Position numbers and translations under genes: made by a program
Notes under the pieces: model-generated
Told to the model about the DNA's origin: nothing
Databases searched by the model: none
What the model saw: only the letters and a program-made list of their open reading frames with translations
Part shown: positions 1 through 15,695 of the stretch, piece after piece
Layout: each line of letters opens with the position of its first letter
Position numbering within the stretch: position 1 is the first letter of the stretch
Assembly (NCBI GenBank): GCA_950106755.1
Contig: OX467083.1
Coordinates: 29,817,029 to 29,881,028, forward strand
Length of the DNA: 64,000 nucleotides
Source: Climacium dendroides
Lineage: Eukaryota; Streptophyta; Bryopsida; Hypnales; Climaciaceae
Direction: 5' to 3'

Positions 1-1341
1 GTGCATTCTTCATCTCTACAATAATTTGCAAAGTCATCCATGGATCATTTGGAAGGTGGTGTGGCATTAATCTTGGAAGGATGTTGTAGCCAAAAAATGG
101 CCAAAGGATGATTTTTCATATCACTATAGAAAATTTTAAAATGCACCTACAAGTCCATAAATTGGATCATTTTTGGCAAACTATTGTGATGATAGGTCTT
201 GTCTTTTTAGAATTAAAGTTGTAGTGGGAGTTATAGACCTACATCCCCTCTTCCTATACTCTTGTAGAAGGTAATATAAATCCCTAAGAAAGGAAGTCAT
301 TTTTGTCACATATAAAAGTGGCATAAAGAAAGTCATTTTTGTCAAAAGTGCAATGTTATTGTTGAAATTGAATTTTGACATTCCTCCTATATATTGTGTC
401 TTAACAAGATTTTGAAAATAAAATCTTATATTTTGCAAGATTTCTTGCTTTAACTTATGTACAAGCTAATCTAAACATAGTCTTCTGATTAACCCCTTAA
501 TACCTTTGGCACCAAATTTTGGGGTCAACAATACTCTTAAGTTAAATAAAACCTAACCAAATTGTTGTTTTTAGCAATTTTTGTTTTTAAAAAATTCTTT
601 TTGAAGTCTAGTTTTAGCATCAAAAATCCGATTTTGAAAATGAATGATTATGATTTTTCTATTTAAGATTTTGTGCAAGGGTGTCTATTGCAATCTTAAC
701 TTCCATAGTATTGAGGGCTCTTGAAGATGAGCCTCAAATACATTACATCTCAGTTACAATATTACATTAAAAAGACATTTAAAAAAAAATTTAGAATAGA
801 TTTTAAGAAGCCCTAAATTGATTGGAATTATGCATGTTCAACCCTTTATCTTCATATTTTTTTTGTGACCAACTTTTAAATTTGACATGTAAAAAGAGGA
901 TTGAAAGACTTCAAATCACTTTCACAATTTCAACAACCTCATGATCAAACATTATAATCTTTCAATCCATAAATAATATTGTTGTATTTTCTTTTCCTAT
1001 GTGATTTGTAATATGTCTATTTTGAATTTGTATGGTTGTATTTCAAAAAAATTCCTAGAAGCTCAGAAAAGACCTTGGGCATTTAGGGGTTAAAAAAGCT
1101 ATGTAAATTAACTAAATCTGACAAACGTTGTATGGAAGCCAGCTTGGCTCTTACAACATCCAATGGGATCGAAAAGTAACGTTGGATGAGCTTGAGAATA
1201 CGGATAACAAACAACATTGAAGAGCACAATATTGAAGCTCCAGAAAGGTGTCAAAACTTGAAAACTCTCGGCTCTAAAAAGTGCTACAGTTCCAGCTCAG
1301 TTAGTAAATGCCAATGATAAATATTCACTTCTGTCTCAATT
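1..1341. other. AT-rich gene-less stretch
   Basis: No reading frame with recognisable coding character is visible. The stretch lies 3' of the DAPAT gene and must hold its 3' UTR near the right end. It contains one copy of a dispersed repeat (about 860-1100) that recurs inverted near 21.3-21.6 kb. Confidence 0.6.
860..1100 (+). repeat. Dispersed repeat, copy 1
   Basis: Read on the plus strand this segment contains GATTGAAAGACTTCAAATCA, then CAAACATTATAATCTTTCAA, then ATATTGTTGTATTTTCTTT. The same blocks in the same order and at similar spacing occur on the minus strand around 21300-21600. The match seems to continue to a GACCTTGGGCATTT-like block. No terminal repeats or coding capacity were found, so the class is unknown. 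Confidence 0.65.
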
Positions 1342-4231
<2,890 letters not shown>

Positions 4232-4607
4232 CGCTACAGAATTGCTGCAACCAAAAACGCATGCAAAATCAAAGAATGCGACTCTCAGGGTTTAAGGTTT
4301 TGAAGCTCAATTAAAACTTCAGAAATTTATTTGCCTAATTCACGTTGAGCCCAACACTCGAGGACAAATCTGACAGTGTTCAACAAATCTATTGTAAAAA
4401 CACACAAAGTCCCGCTTTTAGTCTTTTGACTGCTACAGCTTTGGTGGTTTGTGAGCTTCAACTGTTGATCTACACACCTTCGTACTATCTGCTATCCAAT
4501 TCTAGAAATGTTGACAATTTTGAATGAATAAAACGTGTAATCGCGTACCAGGAGTATCAAAAAAATCCTCCAACCGCGAAACTTTCAATGGAAAACGCCA
4601 GGACACT

Positions 4608-4616
4608 AAACCCTAA
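4608..4616 (+). promoter_or_regulatory. Telobox AAACCCTAA upstream of DAPAT
   Basis: Exact AAACCCTAA about 380 bp upstream of the DAPAT ATG. Teloboxes are common in plant promoters of housekeeping genes; function here is inferred from sequence only. Confidence 0.4.
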
Positions 4617-4655
4617 TGCATGAGTTTCAAAACTTTCTTCATTCGCGTCCTGTGA

Positions 4656-4670
4656 TTAGGGTTAGGGTTT
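4656..4670 (-). promoter_or_regulatory. Double telobox (TTAGGGTTAGGGTTT)
   Basis: Two overlapping telomere-type repeats, reading AAACCCTAACCCTAA on the minus strand, the transcribed strand of DAPAT. They lie about 425 bp upstream of its start codon. It could be a telobox cis-element or a short interstitial telomeric remnant. Confidence 0.4.
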
Positions 4671-4689
4671 GCTTCATTGCACCATTTCC

Positions 4690-5680
4690 TCCAATACTTA
4701 GACTATTAAGAGAGATGTTTGTTTATTTTGTTTGTGACGTTCATTGGGATCTCCTAATCTAACCATTGGGCCTATGGGCCACCTTTGGTGTTATCGGAAA
4801 GACATTGGGAAGGAAGTGTGCTCAAAGTAAGTTTTTTTGCATTTGAACAAATGGGGCAAAAGAGATGGAATTTGAAGTTTTCATTGCATTGGGAATAGAA
4901 AATTGGATAGAAATTAGAGAATTAGTTTTCTATATATCCATGTTGTTAAATTTTTGTTTATTTGTGATGAGTACGTCAATATCTCCTCAACCATTAGACT
5001 ATTGGAACACCTTTGGTACCATCTCAAAAAACTTATCAAGGGTGTTTGCACACAAAGGGTTTTGTAGCATTTCAACTAATGAGGCAAAAGATATCGAATT
5101 TCAAGAAATTTATGGGCCTAAGAAATTAAAAAACTTCAAAAATAATTATATATATATATAAATTTTGAAGAGCCATTGGGTTGTTAGGCCCAAAAGTGAA
5201 AAAGCTAGAGAACACTTTGGCGGTTATAGCACTACATTGATATTTTTATTTTCACTTCATTTTTATTTTATTCTAAAATTTATATACCAATCAATTTTTT
5301 TTTTTTAAAAACACAGTGCAAAGTTTTCATAGCACACATGACATTAAACATTAGTGTTATGATTACTTTGTAATATTTAAAGAATAACAAATTGGATTAG
5401 AAAGGAAATTTGTGAAGGAATTGGCCATCACTTTTGTAGCAATTGCAAATGACATACAAATGGTTGGGGCTACAATACATGGCATACTAGTCTATTCTAT
5501 TAAGATAGGGTTTTGTTTGTTTGTGACATACTTTGAAATTTCCTAAACCATTGGGTTGGCAAGGGTGCCTTAATGTGTTGTCAAGAAACCCTCAAAGAAC
5601 AAACCAAGTTTCATGCCATTCCAACTTACAAGACAAAAGATATCTCCAAACTTCTATTTACATCTAAAATTACGAAGTTA
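4690..5680 (+). repeat. Three direct copies of a diverged repeat
   Basis: Around 4720, 4960 and 5520 the same order of blocks recurs: TTTGTTTATTTTGTTTGTGA-like, then CTCCTAA..AACCATTGG, then ACCTTTGGTG/GTGCCTTAATGTG, then a GGCAAAAGAGAT/GACAAAAGATAT block. Copies are clearly diverged. No coding capacity. Confidence 0.55.
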
Positions 5681-6215
5681 CTTGCAAAGAGAGATCAAGC
5701 TATTAGGATCTCTTCACCTTTGTCTTTTTTTGCTTCAAAAATCATCTAGGTGTGGTATTTAGCCATCATATCCATAACCTCATGGCATATTAGTGACATT
5801 TGAAGTCCCAATAATCTAATCTTTCTTAGCAAGCAATTTTCTAATTTTCAGTTCAAAAAAAATTTGGCTATTCAAATACATTTTGCTTAACTTGGTTATG
5901 GACCTCCTCCCCTCCATGAGGGCTTTCTAACAACTTTCCAGCAACACCAAGTACCATTGTCAGTCCAATGGTTTAGGAGATCACAAAGCACATCACAAAT
6001 GAACAAACAACTATTTTCATAATATAGACTAGTATACCCTACGTTGTGACCCTGACTATTTGTATGTCATTTACAATTGCCACAAAAGTGATGACCAATT
6101 CCTACATAAATCTCCTTTCAAATCCACCTTGTTACTCTTTCAATATCACAAAGTATTTATAGCACTAATGTTTAATAACTTGTGAGCTATGAAATTTCAT
6201 ATTGTGTTTTTTAAA
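5305..6215. repeat. Long imperfect inverted repeat (about 250-bp arms)
   Basis: The arm at about 5305-5570 (AAAACACAGTG... to CCTAAACCATTGGGTTGGC) matches the reverse complement of about 5955-6215, with shared blocks ATTAAACATTAGTG, AATGACATACAAAT, TACTAGTCTAT and CCTAAACCATTGG. The roughly 380-bp centre has no visible gene. The structure suits a fold-back or Mutator-like non-autonomous element, but no target-site duplication was established. Confidence 0.6.
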
Positions 6216-6249
6216 AGAGTAAGTTACATGCCATTTGAGGATTTCGTGA

Positions 6250-7040
6250 AAATTGAAAAAGGCGAAATCTTTGGGCCTGAAAGCATAGCATTGGGATTTT
6301 GAAAGTTGATCCACGAGGAGGGTTGGCAGAACTTAATGGAGAGCCAAGTTCTGTAATGATCTCAATTTTGACAAATATGTAAATCTTTATTTTATAGATA
6401 GCAGCACTAAATATCATTGCAGACAATTCTTCACGTCAAGGCTGGAGCTTGATCATGAGAAAACTGGTAGGTTTTTGAAATATGATCTAATTTGCAAAGA
6501 GACGACTGCAAGTAACAAGGTCTTCAGTTTCCAAATGGCGTCACAGTTGGTGAAGATGGCACTTTGGTGGCGGTTGCAGAAACCAAAATGGCAAGGTTGT
6601 GAAGTATTTGACTCCAAGGATTTAAAGCAAATACATGAGAGGTATGGATGGACCTTCCTGGAGTTCTGGACAATATAAGCTTAAATCAGAACAAGAATGG
6701 CAATTTCTGGGTGGCATTCCATGGCAGACGTACATCAGTTGAGATGTATAGTGGTGGAGTTCCATGACTCCATTTGTTGCCAAGCTCCCATTGCCTAGAA
6801 AATGTTTTTTCTGCCATGCTTCAGCACGTTGGGTAAGCACCTAAACCCCATGCTCTCATCCTTCGTTATAGTGCCGATTGGTCAATTGCTGGAAGCTCTG
6901 GAGGATCAATCAGGAAATGTAGTCAAGGGAGTCAGTGAAGTAGAACATGATGGGAAGCTGTACTGTACAGTACATTGGATCAGTTATGTTTCCCCATATG
7001 GCTGTCTACACCCTGCCACCCCAAACCTAAACCTTTGATC
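6250..7040 (+). pseudogene. Strictosidine-synthase-like (SSL/APMAP family) pseudogene
   Basis: Fragments of a six-bladed propeller SSL protein occur in family order but in different frames. They are KIEKGEIFGPESIA (about 6260), DPRGG (about 6310), FFTSRLELDHEKTGRFLKYD (about 6428-6486), PNGVTVGEDGTLVAVAETKM (about 6530-6590), DLPGVLDNISLN (about 6650), NGNFWVAFHGRRTS (about 6695) and GQLLEALEDQSGNVVKGVSE (about 6884-6944). In-frame stops interrupt the part after the AETKMARL block, and at least two frame changes are needed. Known members act as plant esterase/hydrolase-like or alkaloid-related proteins; this copy cannot make one as it stands. Introns could explain some frame changes, but not the stops inside the conserved blade. 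Confidence 0.75.
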
Positions 7041-7476
7041 AATAGAAATTAGCCCAAACTGCCAAGATAGCCCAAAGTAGTCGCTTTTAATCTTTACACA
7101 TTGAAATAAATTATTTAGGAAGCTTCAAGGAAGGTAATAAAATGTACCAATAGAAATAAGAATCATGTGCTACATTTTGGAACCATACAAATATGCTCTG
7201 GAAGTTGGTATAATTGACTACCAGCTTCGTAAGTGAAATTTCTATATTTCGCTATGTAAGGCTTTTGATATTTAGCTCAATGGTTAATGCCATTTGCTTT
7301 CTTGATACCAGTGCACTACTTGTCACAAACAATGTTCATCTCTTTAAACGTAAAGAAATGGTTCCACACACTTCGATATGAAAACTAAAGTACTATGTTT
7401 ACTGAAGAATGTAATGAGATTTCAAATGCATCTGACTTCTGATTCAACTGCTACTACGGTGGTTAGAAGCCCACCG
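7041..7476. other. Short gene-less spacer
   Basis: AT-rich DNA between the SSL pseudogene and the 3' end of the WD40 gene. It must hold the WD40 gene's 3' UTR. Nothing else was recognised. Confidence 0.5.
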
Positions 7477-10400
7477 TTACCGATTGCCTGCAAAATTGAA
7501 GACTTGTAAACCTCGACCAACCACTGCAATGCAATATTGTTCCCTGCATCACAAAAACATACAAAAACAGCAATGTCAAAAGTGCACATAAATACATAAG
7601 GTAATGGATACTGGCTCAATCAACTCATTATTCATTCAGTGTTAAAAATTTGATCTCAAAAGATCTGGCTCCTGTACCCAAAGTGATCGCGCCACAGCTC
7701 CATAGCGATCTCCCAAAAATCACTCCTAAATATGTTAGAATGCTTAAAGTGACGCAAATAGTATCTTCTACCATAATACAATGTTCCTGATAAAACCGAC
7801 TGACCAAAAAGCGCAATAGTATGACATTGAAGCATAAATTGATCAATAGAGAAATGGTGAACGTGACGTGATGGCTACCGGTCGGAACAGTACCCCATTG
7901 GACCTGATTCGACGTGTAAATCCTCCGCCTCAGGTACGTCAATAACACAATGGCCGCATTCCACCAATGGCAGAGACAATGGTCTCTTATCAGAAGGATC
8001 AGCTATCGAACAGGACGATGCAGAAGACTCACAAAGGTTTACGATATCGCCTAGATGCCAACATCGGAGCCGTTGGTCCAGGCCGGTGCTAAAAACCCAA
8101 GCACCATCCGTCCATATCCCTGTTGGCAGAGTAGCCGTTAGATAGTTATTTACAGAATCAAAAATCCAAGGTGCAAGAACTCCTTTCCAATTCAAACCAC
8201 CCCTACTGCTGTCCTGGTAATTCAGGAGTGATTCCCATCAAGATATAACTTGGAACCCTTGGATTCATTACTCCATCTCAAACTAAAAAATTATAATGCC
8301 CACCTTTCAGAGCTGAACTATGTGCTCCTTCCACAGAACCCTCACTCACAGAGGTGAGTAGCAACTGGACCTGCGGTGTTGCGCCATCCCCTTGAGCTGC
8401 AACAGGATCAACAGTTAGGGTGAACTTCTGGCAGAAGCATTTATTAGCATGAAATATATATTCAAGTCATGAAACATTCTTCAATCGAGTTAATAAACAG
8501 CAGATTAATTAGACGGAGCACGACAAACCCTGTGAATCCTCTGTACTTGGTGCCACGATACCATTGACGCCATCACCAGAAGCTTCAATAGCTCCTGCAC
8601 ACTTCCGATGCTCCTCTCCTTCGTAAGGGTGAATTTCAAACTTCAGTACATGAATTCTTTGATCGTCTCCCCCACTAACCACAACTACCTCAGAATCTCC
8701 TCTATCCGCCACTACCGCTGCGCTTAAGCAATTTACTCCAGATTGATGTGCGGTAGAAAAGGTAAATAGCGGGAGGAGTACAGACGACTGATAAGGTACA
8801 ATACCAGCTGCCTCCGAAACATCTTTAACTTGAACGGCAGCCCCAATACTTGCCTTGATGTTAGCGTCTGCACCCTCATCAATTTCTACGGGTTCCTTTA
8901 CATTTGCATCCTTATTAGGGCTGACAATATTAACCGCTCCTCCAACTACAGTAGCATTATTATCCACCTTCTTCCTCTCTTTTGGCAGTCCTGCTTGGCG
9001 TTGCTTTGCGGATCGGAATCGCCGTCCACCCTGACTGCCTCGGCCAGTACGTGGGCGCAATTGCGTTTCAGCACTAGACGTCAATCTTGCTACTCCTGAT
9101 GATATTTCCTTCGTGAAAGTGATGACGAGGTTTGTTACGTCCCATACGGCAATTGAGCCGTCCGTGGCACCACTAACAATAAGATACGCATTTTGGCAAC
9201 TACCTCCTATTGGAATTACTAAATGTTGCAATGTTAACACAGGTACTGTGTGGTGCTCCAAGACAGCAACTTCAACCCTGCATTCCAGAATTTGTGCTTC
9301 AGTATTATCATCTAAATCAACTAGAAGTATGCACTTCGAAAAGTATGTTAAGTCAAGAACTTACCAGATTCTTGTATTCAGATCCATTGCAATGAGCCTT
9401 AGTGTTGCGTTGGAGCTTGCAGTTACTACAAAGCAAAACACAGACCTGTATAATATACAAGCAAGAGTATCCTTGTAAGCGTACGAATATTAACTAAGAA
9501 AACAATAATACTCGAGCAAAGGATTTCATTCCCTTCAGATAAGTACAAAAGGCGAAGTATCCACTGCATTGACTTAGGCAATGAAACTTGAAAAAGAAAC
9601 GTCACCCGGTGTCGGGAGAGTATATCGACATTGCAGTCACTGCCAAGAATCGCAGATCGTCATCGTCACTGGTGATTATTCTCGACTCTTCAGTTAACTG
9701 CTTCTCTTTCAGATGCTTATCATCTGTTTTATCAAATGCCTTCGCATGATGCTTGTCATTAGTTTTTGAAGCCTTCTCTTTCTTTCTTGCCAATTTCTTG
9801 AACGAACGAGGAGCATAAGAACACAACCACTTTGAGGACAGAACCTCTGTTGCAAGGCTTTCGTTCACAGTGTATTCTGGAACAGTACTAATCAACGCTG
9901 CTTCGTCAACAGAAGCGCTGGAGAAGTCTTGTTTCCACTCCAAAAGCCAGCAAGTAAGCACCTCCTTTGCACCAACAGACAAGAGCAATACTGGATCTGT
10001 CTTGCAAACGTCAAGAGTACGAATGGATGGAGGTTGATAATGCACGAAAGAATGAACTCCTTGCACCAGTGTAAGGGCTCTTACAGCTGAACCTCCAGTG
10101 TGTTCACCGAGCAGTAGGCAGGACTCCAGGTTCGATACCCCTCCTGTATCATATCTGTCTCACCAGAAAACTGAGAGGTAAACACTCCGGTAGAGAATTT
10201 TTAACGCGGAAATTATAAATAGGACCAGTAACGACCTAGATAACCTGTAAATAAGCGAGGACTCTTGGATCATCTTCAGCGGTCATCACAAAATCACCTG
10301 GGCCGGATCAACTTCCACGTCAAAACCCCAAAACGAAAATGCAAAAGCAAAAGAGTTTCTGATGAATCTAACCTAGAGATTCGAACTGCTCCATCTTCTG

Positions 10401-13400
10401 CCCCTGTGGCTATCCATCTCGTAACACGCTGATTAGTCGTCACTGGGATAATTCCAGCTGATACGAAGTGGACTGAATGTATTTCTTTACCATGAAATTG
10501 CCCGTGCAAAGATTGAGGTAACTGAGACAGTAGGTTTTCTGTAGGATCGGGATTTTTCTCCTTTTCAACATCCACTGAGTTTAGGAGAATTGGCAAATAA
10601 GACCAATTTCTGTGCACGTAGACGACATGATCCTGCAGTACGCAAACATAAAGCGTGTCAATAACATAATGTGATAGGCAGTAAAGAAGTGCTCAGAGGA
10701 CCTAAAGTGACTCCAGCTGGAAACGCCAGCACTGACCTTCAGGAAAGCAAAACAACACTGATGCTCGGGAATATCTCCAACCACATATGAATGTGGCCGT
10801 CGCCATCCTCCACACGTCACTCGCATAAGCTGCAAGATACAATTTCCTTGCACTATTAGTCACTGGATTAAAAGCAATGAAGAGTAAATGCTTTTAAGAT
10901 TTTGGCAATGAGAGCAAGGTAAGAATACAATATGTAATGGAGATGAATGTGTCAACCTCTGATTGTTGAGTCAAATCCCACAAAATAAAATTACTAGCAA
11001 TAAAGCCAGCTGCCAAGCGTCGCCTGCAATTCCTCTTGTCTAAGCGGTATTCCACAGACTCCACTACTGTTATTGCAGTAACATCTTCTACCCCCGTACA
11101 TGCAAAACCTTGACCACTGGGTTGCCCTTGATCTTTGATGGTGATGGTGTCAACGACAAATTTGCAAATACAGCCATCCCTGCCTGTCTGCATCTCATCA
11201 TGAACGCCCAAACTAAGAAATAATCTGAAAACAACATCAAATCAGAAAACACCTATAAGTACCATTGAAAACAGATAATAAAAGTCAGTAACCAAAGTCC
11301 ATAAGGAAAGACTTACTGATGTTATAATCACATCCTGTTTGTTACTAGGTGAAGTTACAGAAACGCTTGCCACTGCTGATATGCCATGAGCTCCTTTGAA
11401 AACGCCAATACTCTGAAGTTGTGACGGCGACCCCAAGCTCTCGTCACCATGCCTAGAGAGAAGGGTACTGGGGAATTTGAATGATGCTAGGTTTCCTCTT
11501 TGATCCCCGCAAACGAGCAACTGATGGCCAAGAAGGGACATGGTTTCATGAGATGACCAACGTACATCGTAATAACCTTATGCAAAATATCAGGTAAAGC
11601 TTCAAGACTGAACTCAATCTATGGAACCCTCATCACCTAAATTACCCTGGAATAAAACCAAATATAAGATGTCGAGAAATTTAAGGATCAGAGAGGGTCA
11701 ACCCCAAGAACGGGGCCATGAAATTGTGCCTCACATTACCTCAGCTATAGGGCAAACATCTAGGCATACAACTCGGGCATGCAGAGGTGATTGACAGATT
11801 GCCACTAGCAGGGCTTGCGTCCGAGAATCCTGCCCTTCCACAGAAGTCTGAGCCTCTAAACAGCGCTTCAAAAGCCACACGCGCACAAGACCCCTTGGAT
11901 CAGTGCTGAATACAAACCTGGCAAAAAGAGCACACTCAGATATGAACGACCCCAAGTCGTCTACGACCTGCACGATAACACACTAATTTCTGAAACCTAA
12001 CACATGTCTGCATTATGGAGTTTATCCGTACGAGAAGCGTTTGCATAAAATGAATTTACAAATAGGTAAAGCATAGACTGACAAGAAAGGATGACACCGT
12101 TGGCATAAGTAATGTAACCTTGTCCAAATGTACCTTCTTCCTAACGATTTGCACCAAAATACTCCAAGAAGCTGCCTCTCTTCATCTGCCAGCCATTTAC
12201 ATTGCCATATGACAGTTGGCTTATGCCCAATGATTCGGATTCCTAGTGCGGTGGCAATGCCTGACCCGTTGCCAAATGCCACCAGCTCGTCTTTTTTATC
12301 ATCAACAGAATCGTCTCCAGTGACAATAGCTCCGTCTACTAAAAGATTCATGCAGACGATTGGACCTGAAATTTCTTCATGCGTAATTTCTGTCCATTCC
12401 TGTTTTTTGCTGTCCAATAAAGCTAAGTGATAAACATGGCCTTGATTTGTGGCTATGTAGAGGGTTCCTGGACCGGCAAGATCCAAGCATCGCACATACT
12501 CACTGTTGCTGTCGCATCAAATTCAACAAACCCTCTCAACGATCAGGATAACAAATAGATAAGATGAGAACAACTCAGATAAGGGTTTGGGAACAACTTA
12601 TAGGTTCACAAAGCTGGTTGGTAAAGAGGCTGACTAAAACCAATATCAGATGTGCATTGGAAATGCTACTCAAGATGTCATTCCCAGCTCGAGTACGGAC
12701 AATACTGCCAAATCGAAGAAAACGTTCGTTACCTGTCCATGGAAGTAGAGGAACCTTCACCAAGGACATTAGGCCCCACTAAAGAGATGCGAAAAATTTC
12801 AGTATTCGATGATGAAGATTGCGCAAGAGGCATTAGGCTTGAGGTTTCCCCTGGTACGCCAACCTGAGCCTCATGGCTCCACCTAGTAAGCAACTGAACT
12901 TTGATCGCAGAATCTGCTCCTGATGTCACAAGTGTTGCTGATTCATGATCATACACGCAGCGCCATATACCTCGACCTCTGAATCCCATGTAAAATGACC
13001 ATGAAGAAATTGATCATCAAGAGTATCGCATCGAGTTCTTCAGACTTATAATAGAATCTTGTAGTATATATTACACAACAGTTTTAGTCATCAGCATTGA
13101 AGAACGGCTACAGGTAGGAGAGAGTTTCACTCACATATGACCAGTCAGAGTGGCTAAATGATGACCTTGCCGGGTCCAGATTCGACTAGTACAGTCCTCG
13201 CTGGCTGTTATCAGCAGCTAAGTCCCCACCCCCACCAAATCGCATAACCCTGTCAGTTTTATTCCAAGTGAAGGAAGAAAGGAAATTTGAGGGTTCAGAT
13301 AGTCAGTGGCGTTGTTTCAGGAGTTCACTCAATCAATACCACGTTTCTCTACAATAAGATCACACTAGTTTTCCACGGTGCATTTCAACTTACGATCTCT

Positions 13401-15695
13401 AAGACAGAGTGCTAGATTGATGCCATAGAGTTGGACCTAGGCTCCAATCTTTTTGAGATTACTCAAATGTTACACCTTCACGATTAAGTCTCCAAAGAGC
13501 CAAGAGCTCCAGAGTCTCCAAGTATTTAACAATAACATCTTATTTTCAATGCTTCAGACCAACATGTTCAAGAAACCATTCACAAAACCTGGACATATAG
13601 ATGCTCAAAACGTACGTTATCTGCAATATAGCAGTCCCATAATCGCGCTCCATGCCCATAAAGCACTGGACCAGCTGTGAACAATAATGTGTCTGTAGAT
13701 TGTCTTGCCCATATCCGTGCACTACCAGACACAAAAGAACGATGACAGGACTATTAAAACATTTCAACTTACAATCTCTAAGAAATTCACCCCGTTACTA
13801 AGAGATCTATCGTGCATAGAAGACGCATTTTCTGGACAAGAATTCAGTAAGATGCACTTGATCTCTAATGTACCAAGAAAGAAGATGAGAAACGTGAAGG
13901 AAAAGTGGCACTGGTGATACAAAGAAACATGCATAAACCATAATCACAGAACTTTGAGCATGATATGAATCGGACATCGGGAAATGATAAAAAAAAAAAA
14001 AGCATTACAGACCTGCGATCATCAGAGGCTGAAGCAACACAGAGTCCATCTTCAGACCAAGATATTCGATGGATGGATCCCTCATGCCCCAGCAGCTCTT
14101 GCAAGGGTTCAACAGTCCACGTAAGGGAAACACTGTTGTTCCCTACATGATTGATTCTCTGGGACTGATCGAAACCACTCTGTTCTCTATCTTCCTCATT
14201 CCAACATCTCACATCCCAAATAAGTACCTGTAAGAAAAGTCTTAATCCAAAATACAAAGCTGACTTTCGAAAGACAAAAGAAGAGCTTCACCCATAACAG
14301 AGGAGGGAAGACCGAACAGGAAGGAAAGGAAAAATCAAAACACAGCTGCTCTTGTAGATAACTGGACGCAAATAGCTGACGGGTTTAATAAGGAGAGGTT
14401 GACAAAATCAAAGGTGGATAAAGAAATAAAACATTAGTGCCAAGCAAAGGACCCTACGTGTTCGACCTGATATCCAAGCAGACTGTACACCAACCTTGTT
14501 GAAAATGGTGCCAGCAGCTACACGAAGTGTTTCAACAGAAGAGCCCCATAGTCTGAGGGAATACAATAAGCACCTTTCTGTAAGATAACCACGGTTTATT
14601 CTTAAGACCGAAGATATAGTACATTGAACGGATGCTACATCAAGGAATTAACGAATGGGAATCCAACAAGCACTTCACTAGCAACCCTCACCATTGTAAA
14701 CCTCCACAATCGACTCACCAGAGCATTCAACTCGCAATACTGGTGAACAATTTCGTAAGTTCCAAATTGATACAGAATTGTCACTCAAGCCAATTGCAAG
14801 CAGCGCTTGCTGTTCCTCTCCAGGCAAAGATGACTCCTCCTATGTCAAGAAGCAGTCCCACTTTCCATCAAATCGATGCATTTTTCACAGCTAATATTGA
14901 AAACCCTCACCCTGACACTAACTATGGAAACCAGCTTTGCGCAGACATATGCTAAAACCCTGAACCCTGGACCGCCTGCCTTCCAGTCAAAGGTAGTATG
15001 ATCTGAATTGCAAATTCTCAGCGTGGCATGGAATTAACAGGTTAGCCCTTGAATGTAGAGGCACAAGCGGAAGAAAGCCGGGCAAAGATGAGATTTCGTT
15101 CTTAAGCATGAGTCAAAAGGCCAGTCCATTCTACCTGCAAGAATCTGACGTCGAGGATCCATTGAAGGAAGCGAGGCAATGATTGCACAATGCACAATTT
15201 GAGGTCTTTTCGGTCATCGCTCTGAAGCTCCAAAACCTTAACTCTACCTTCGCCATGTACAGCAATAGTTATAGGATTCTTGAATCCGCAACAAACATGA
15301 ATTCCGTGCACTCGGACGCCATCAAAAACCTGTTGCGATAGGAGAAGATCCCCTGACACTAAGTCATACAAGAGCACCTGAGGTCCAGTACCTGCAATGG
15401 ACCGCAAGCAAAACGCGGAATTTGTCAAGGAAACAGAACAATTGCACGTAAACAAACAAAATCACGAAATTAACGAAGAAACCGAAATCAAACAACTGCA
15501 AATAAAAATCGAACCTGCAATAAGACAAGAGTTTGGAGTAGAGGGAAGAAAGCACAATGCAGACACATCGCCTAAGTAAGGTCCCCGCAGCACTCTATGT
15601 TTCCCGAGCCGAGGTTGTCCCACGCGCATCAATGACGACCAGCCAGGCTCACAAAATTCGCCTTCAACATCTGCTTCTCGTCCAGCGTTCGTCAT
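7477..15695 (-). CDS. WDR6/TRM734-type WD40-repeat protein
   Basis: Large WD40 protein of the WDR6 (human)/Trm734 (Rtt10, yeast) family, the partner of Trm7/FTSJ1 methyltransferase in 2'-O-methylation of the tRNA anticodon loop at position 34. Proposed exons (-): 15695-15515, 15391-15135, 14839-14719, 14577-14495, 14227-14013, 13721-13616, 13217-13135, 12978-12733, 12508-12134, 11917-11740, 11646-11637, 11576-11317, 11187-10957, 10829-10737, 10632-10373, 10154-9606, 9445-9365, 9277-8529, 8396-8304, 8119-7879, 7543-7477; the sum is 4479 nt, 1492 aa. Family blocks in order: GPYLGDVSALCFLP, LLAIGLSDNSVSIWNL, LYSLRLWGSSVETLRVAAGT, GPVLYGHGARLWDCYIADN, LLITASEDCTSRIW, GRGIWRCVYD, LVTSGADSAIKV, FSTDPRGLVRVW, LLVCGDQRGNLASF, and C-terminal YCIAVVGRGLQVF. 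Exon 18 carries a Lys/Arg-rich linker inside the WD region. The first in-frame ATG (15695) was taken as start. Longer than the Arabidopsis homologue because of linkers. Confidence 0.88.
11637..11646 (-). other. Proposed 10-nt microexon of the WDR6-like gene
   Basis: The segment GGTAATTTAG on the minus strand is preceded by a pyrimidine-rich tract ending TTTTATTCCAG and followed by GTGATG. The exon before it ends in phase 0 and the exon after it can only be read in phase 1, so ten bases are needed to keep the frame. Joining gives E-G-N-L-G-Y-Y-D across the junctions. Without it the upstream exon reads into a stop. Confidence 0.5.

Larger units (their letters stand above)
4232..6249. other. Promoter of DAPAT followed by repeat-rich intergenic DNA
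   Basis: The first 450 bp hold the DAPAT 5' region with two telobox motifs. From about 4690 on the DNA is built of related direct repeats and a long imperfect inverted repeat. No convincing gene was seen. Confidence 0.6.
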
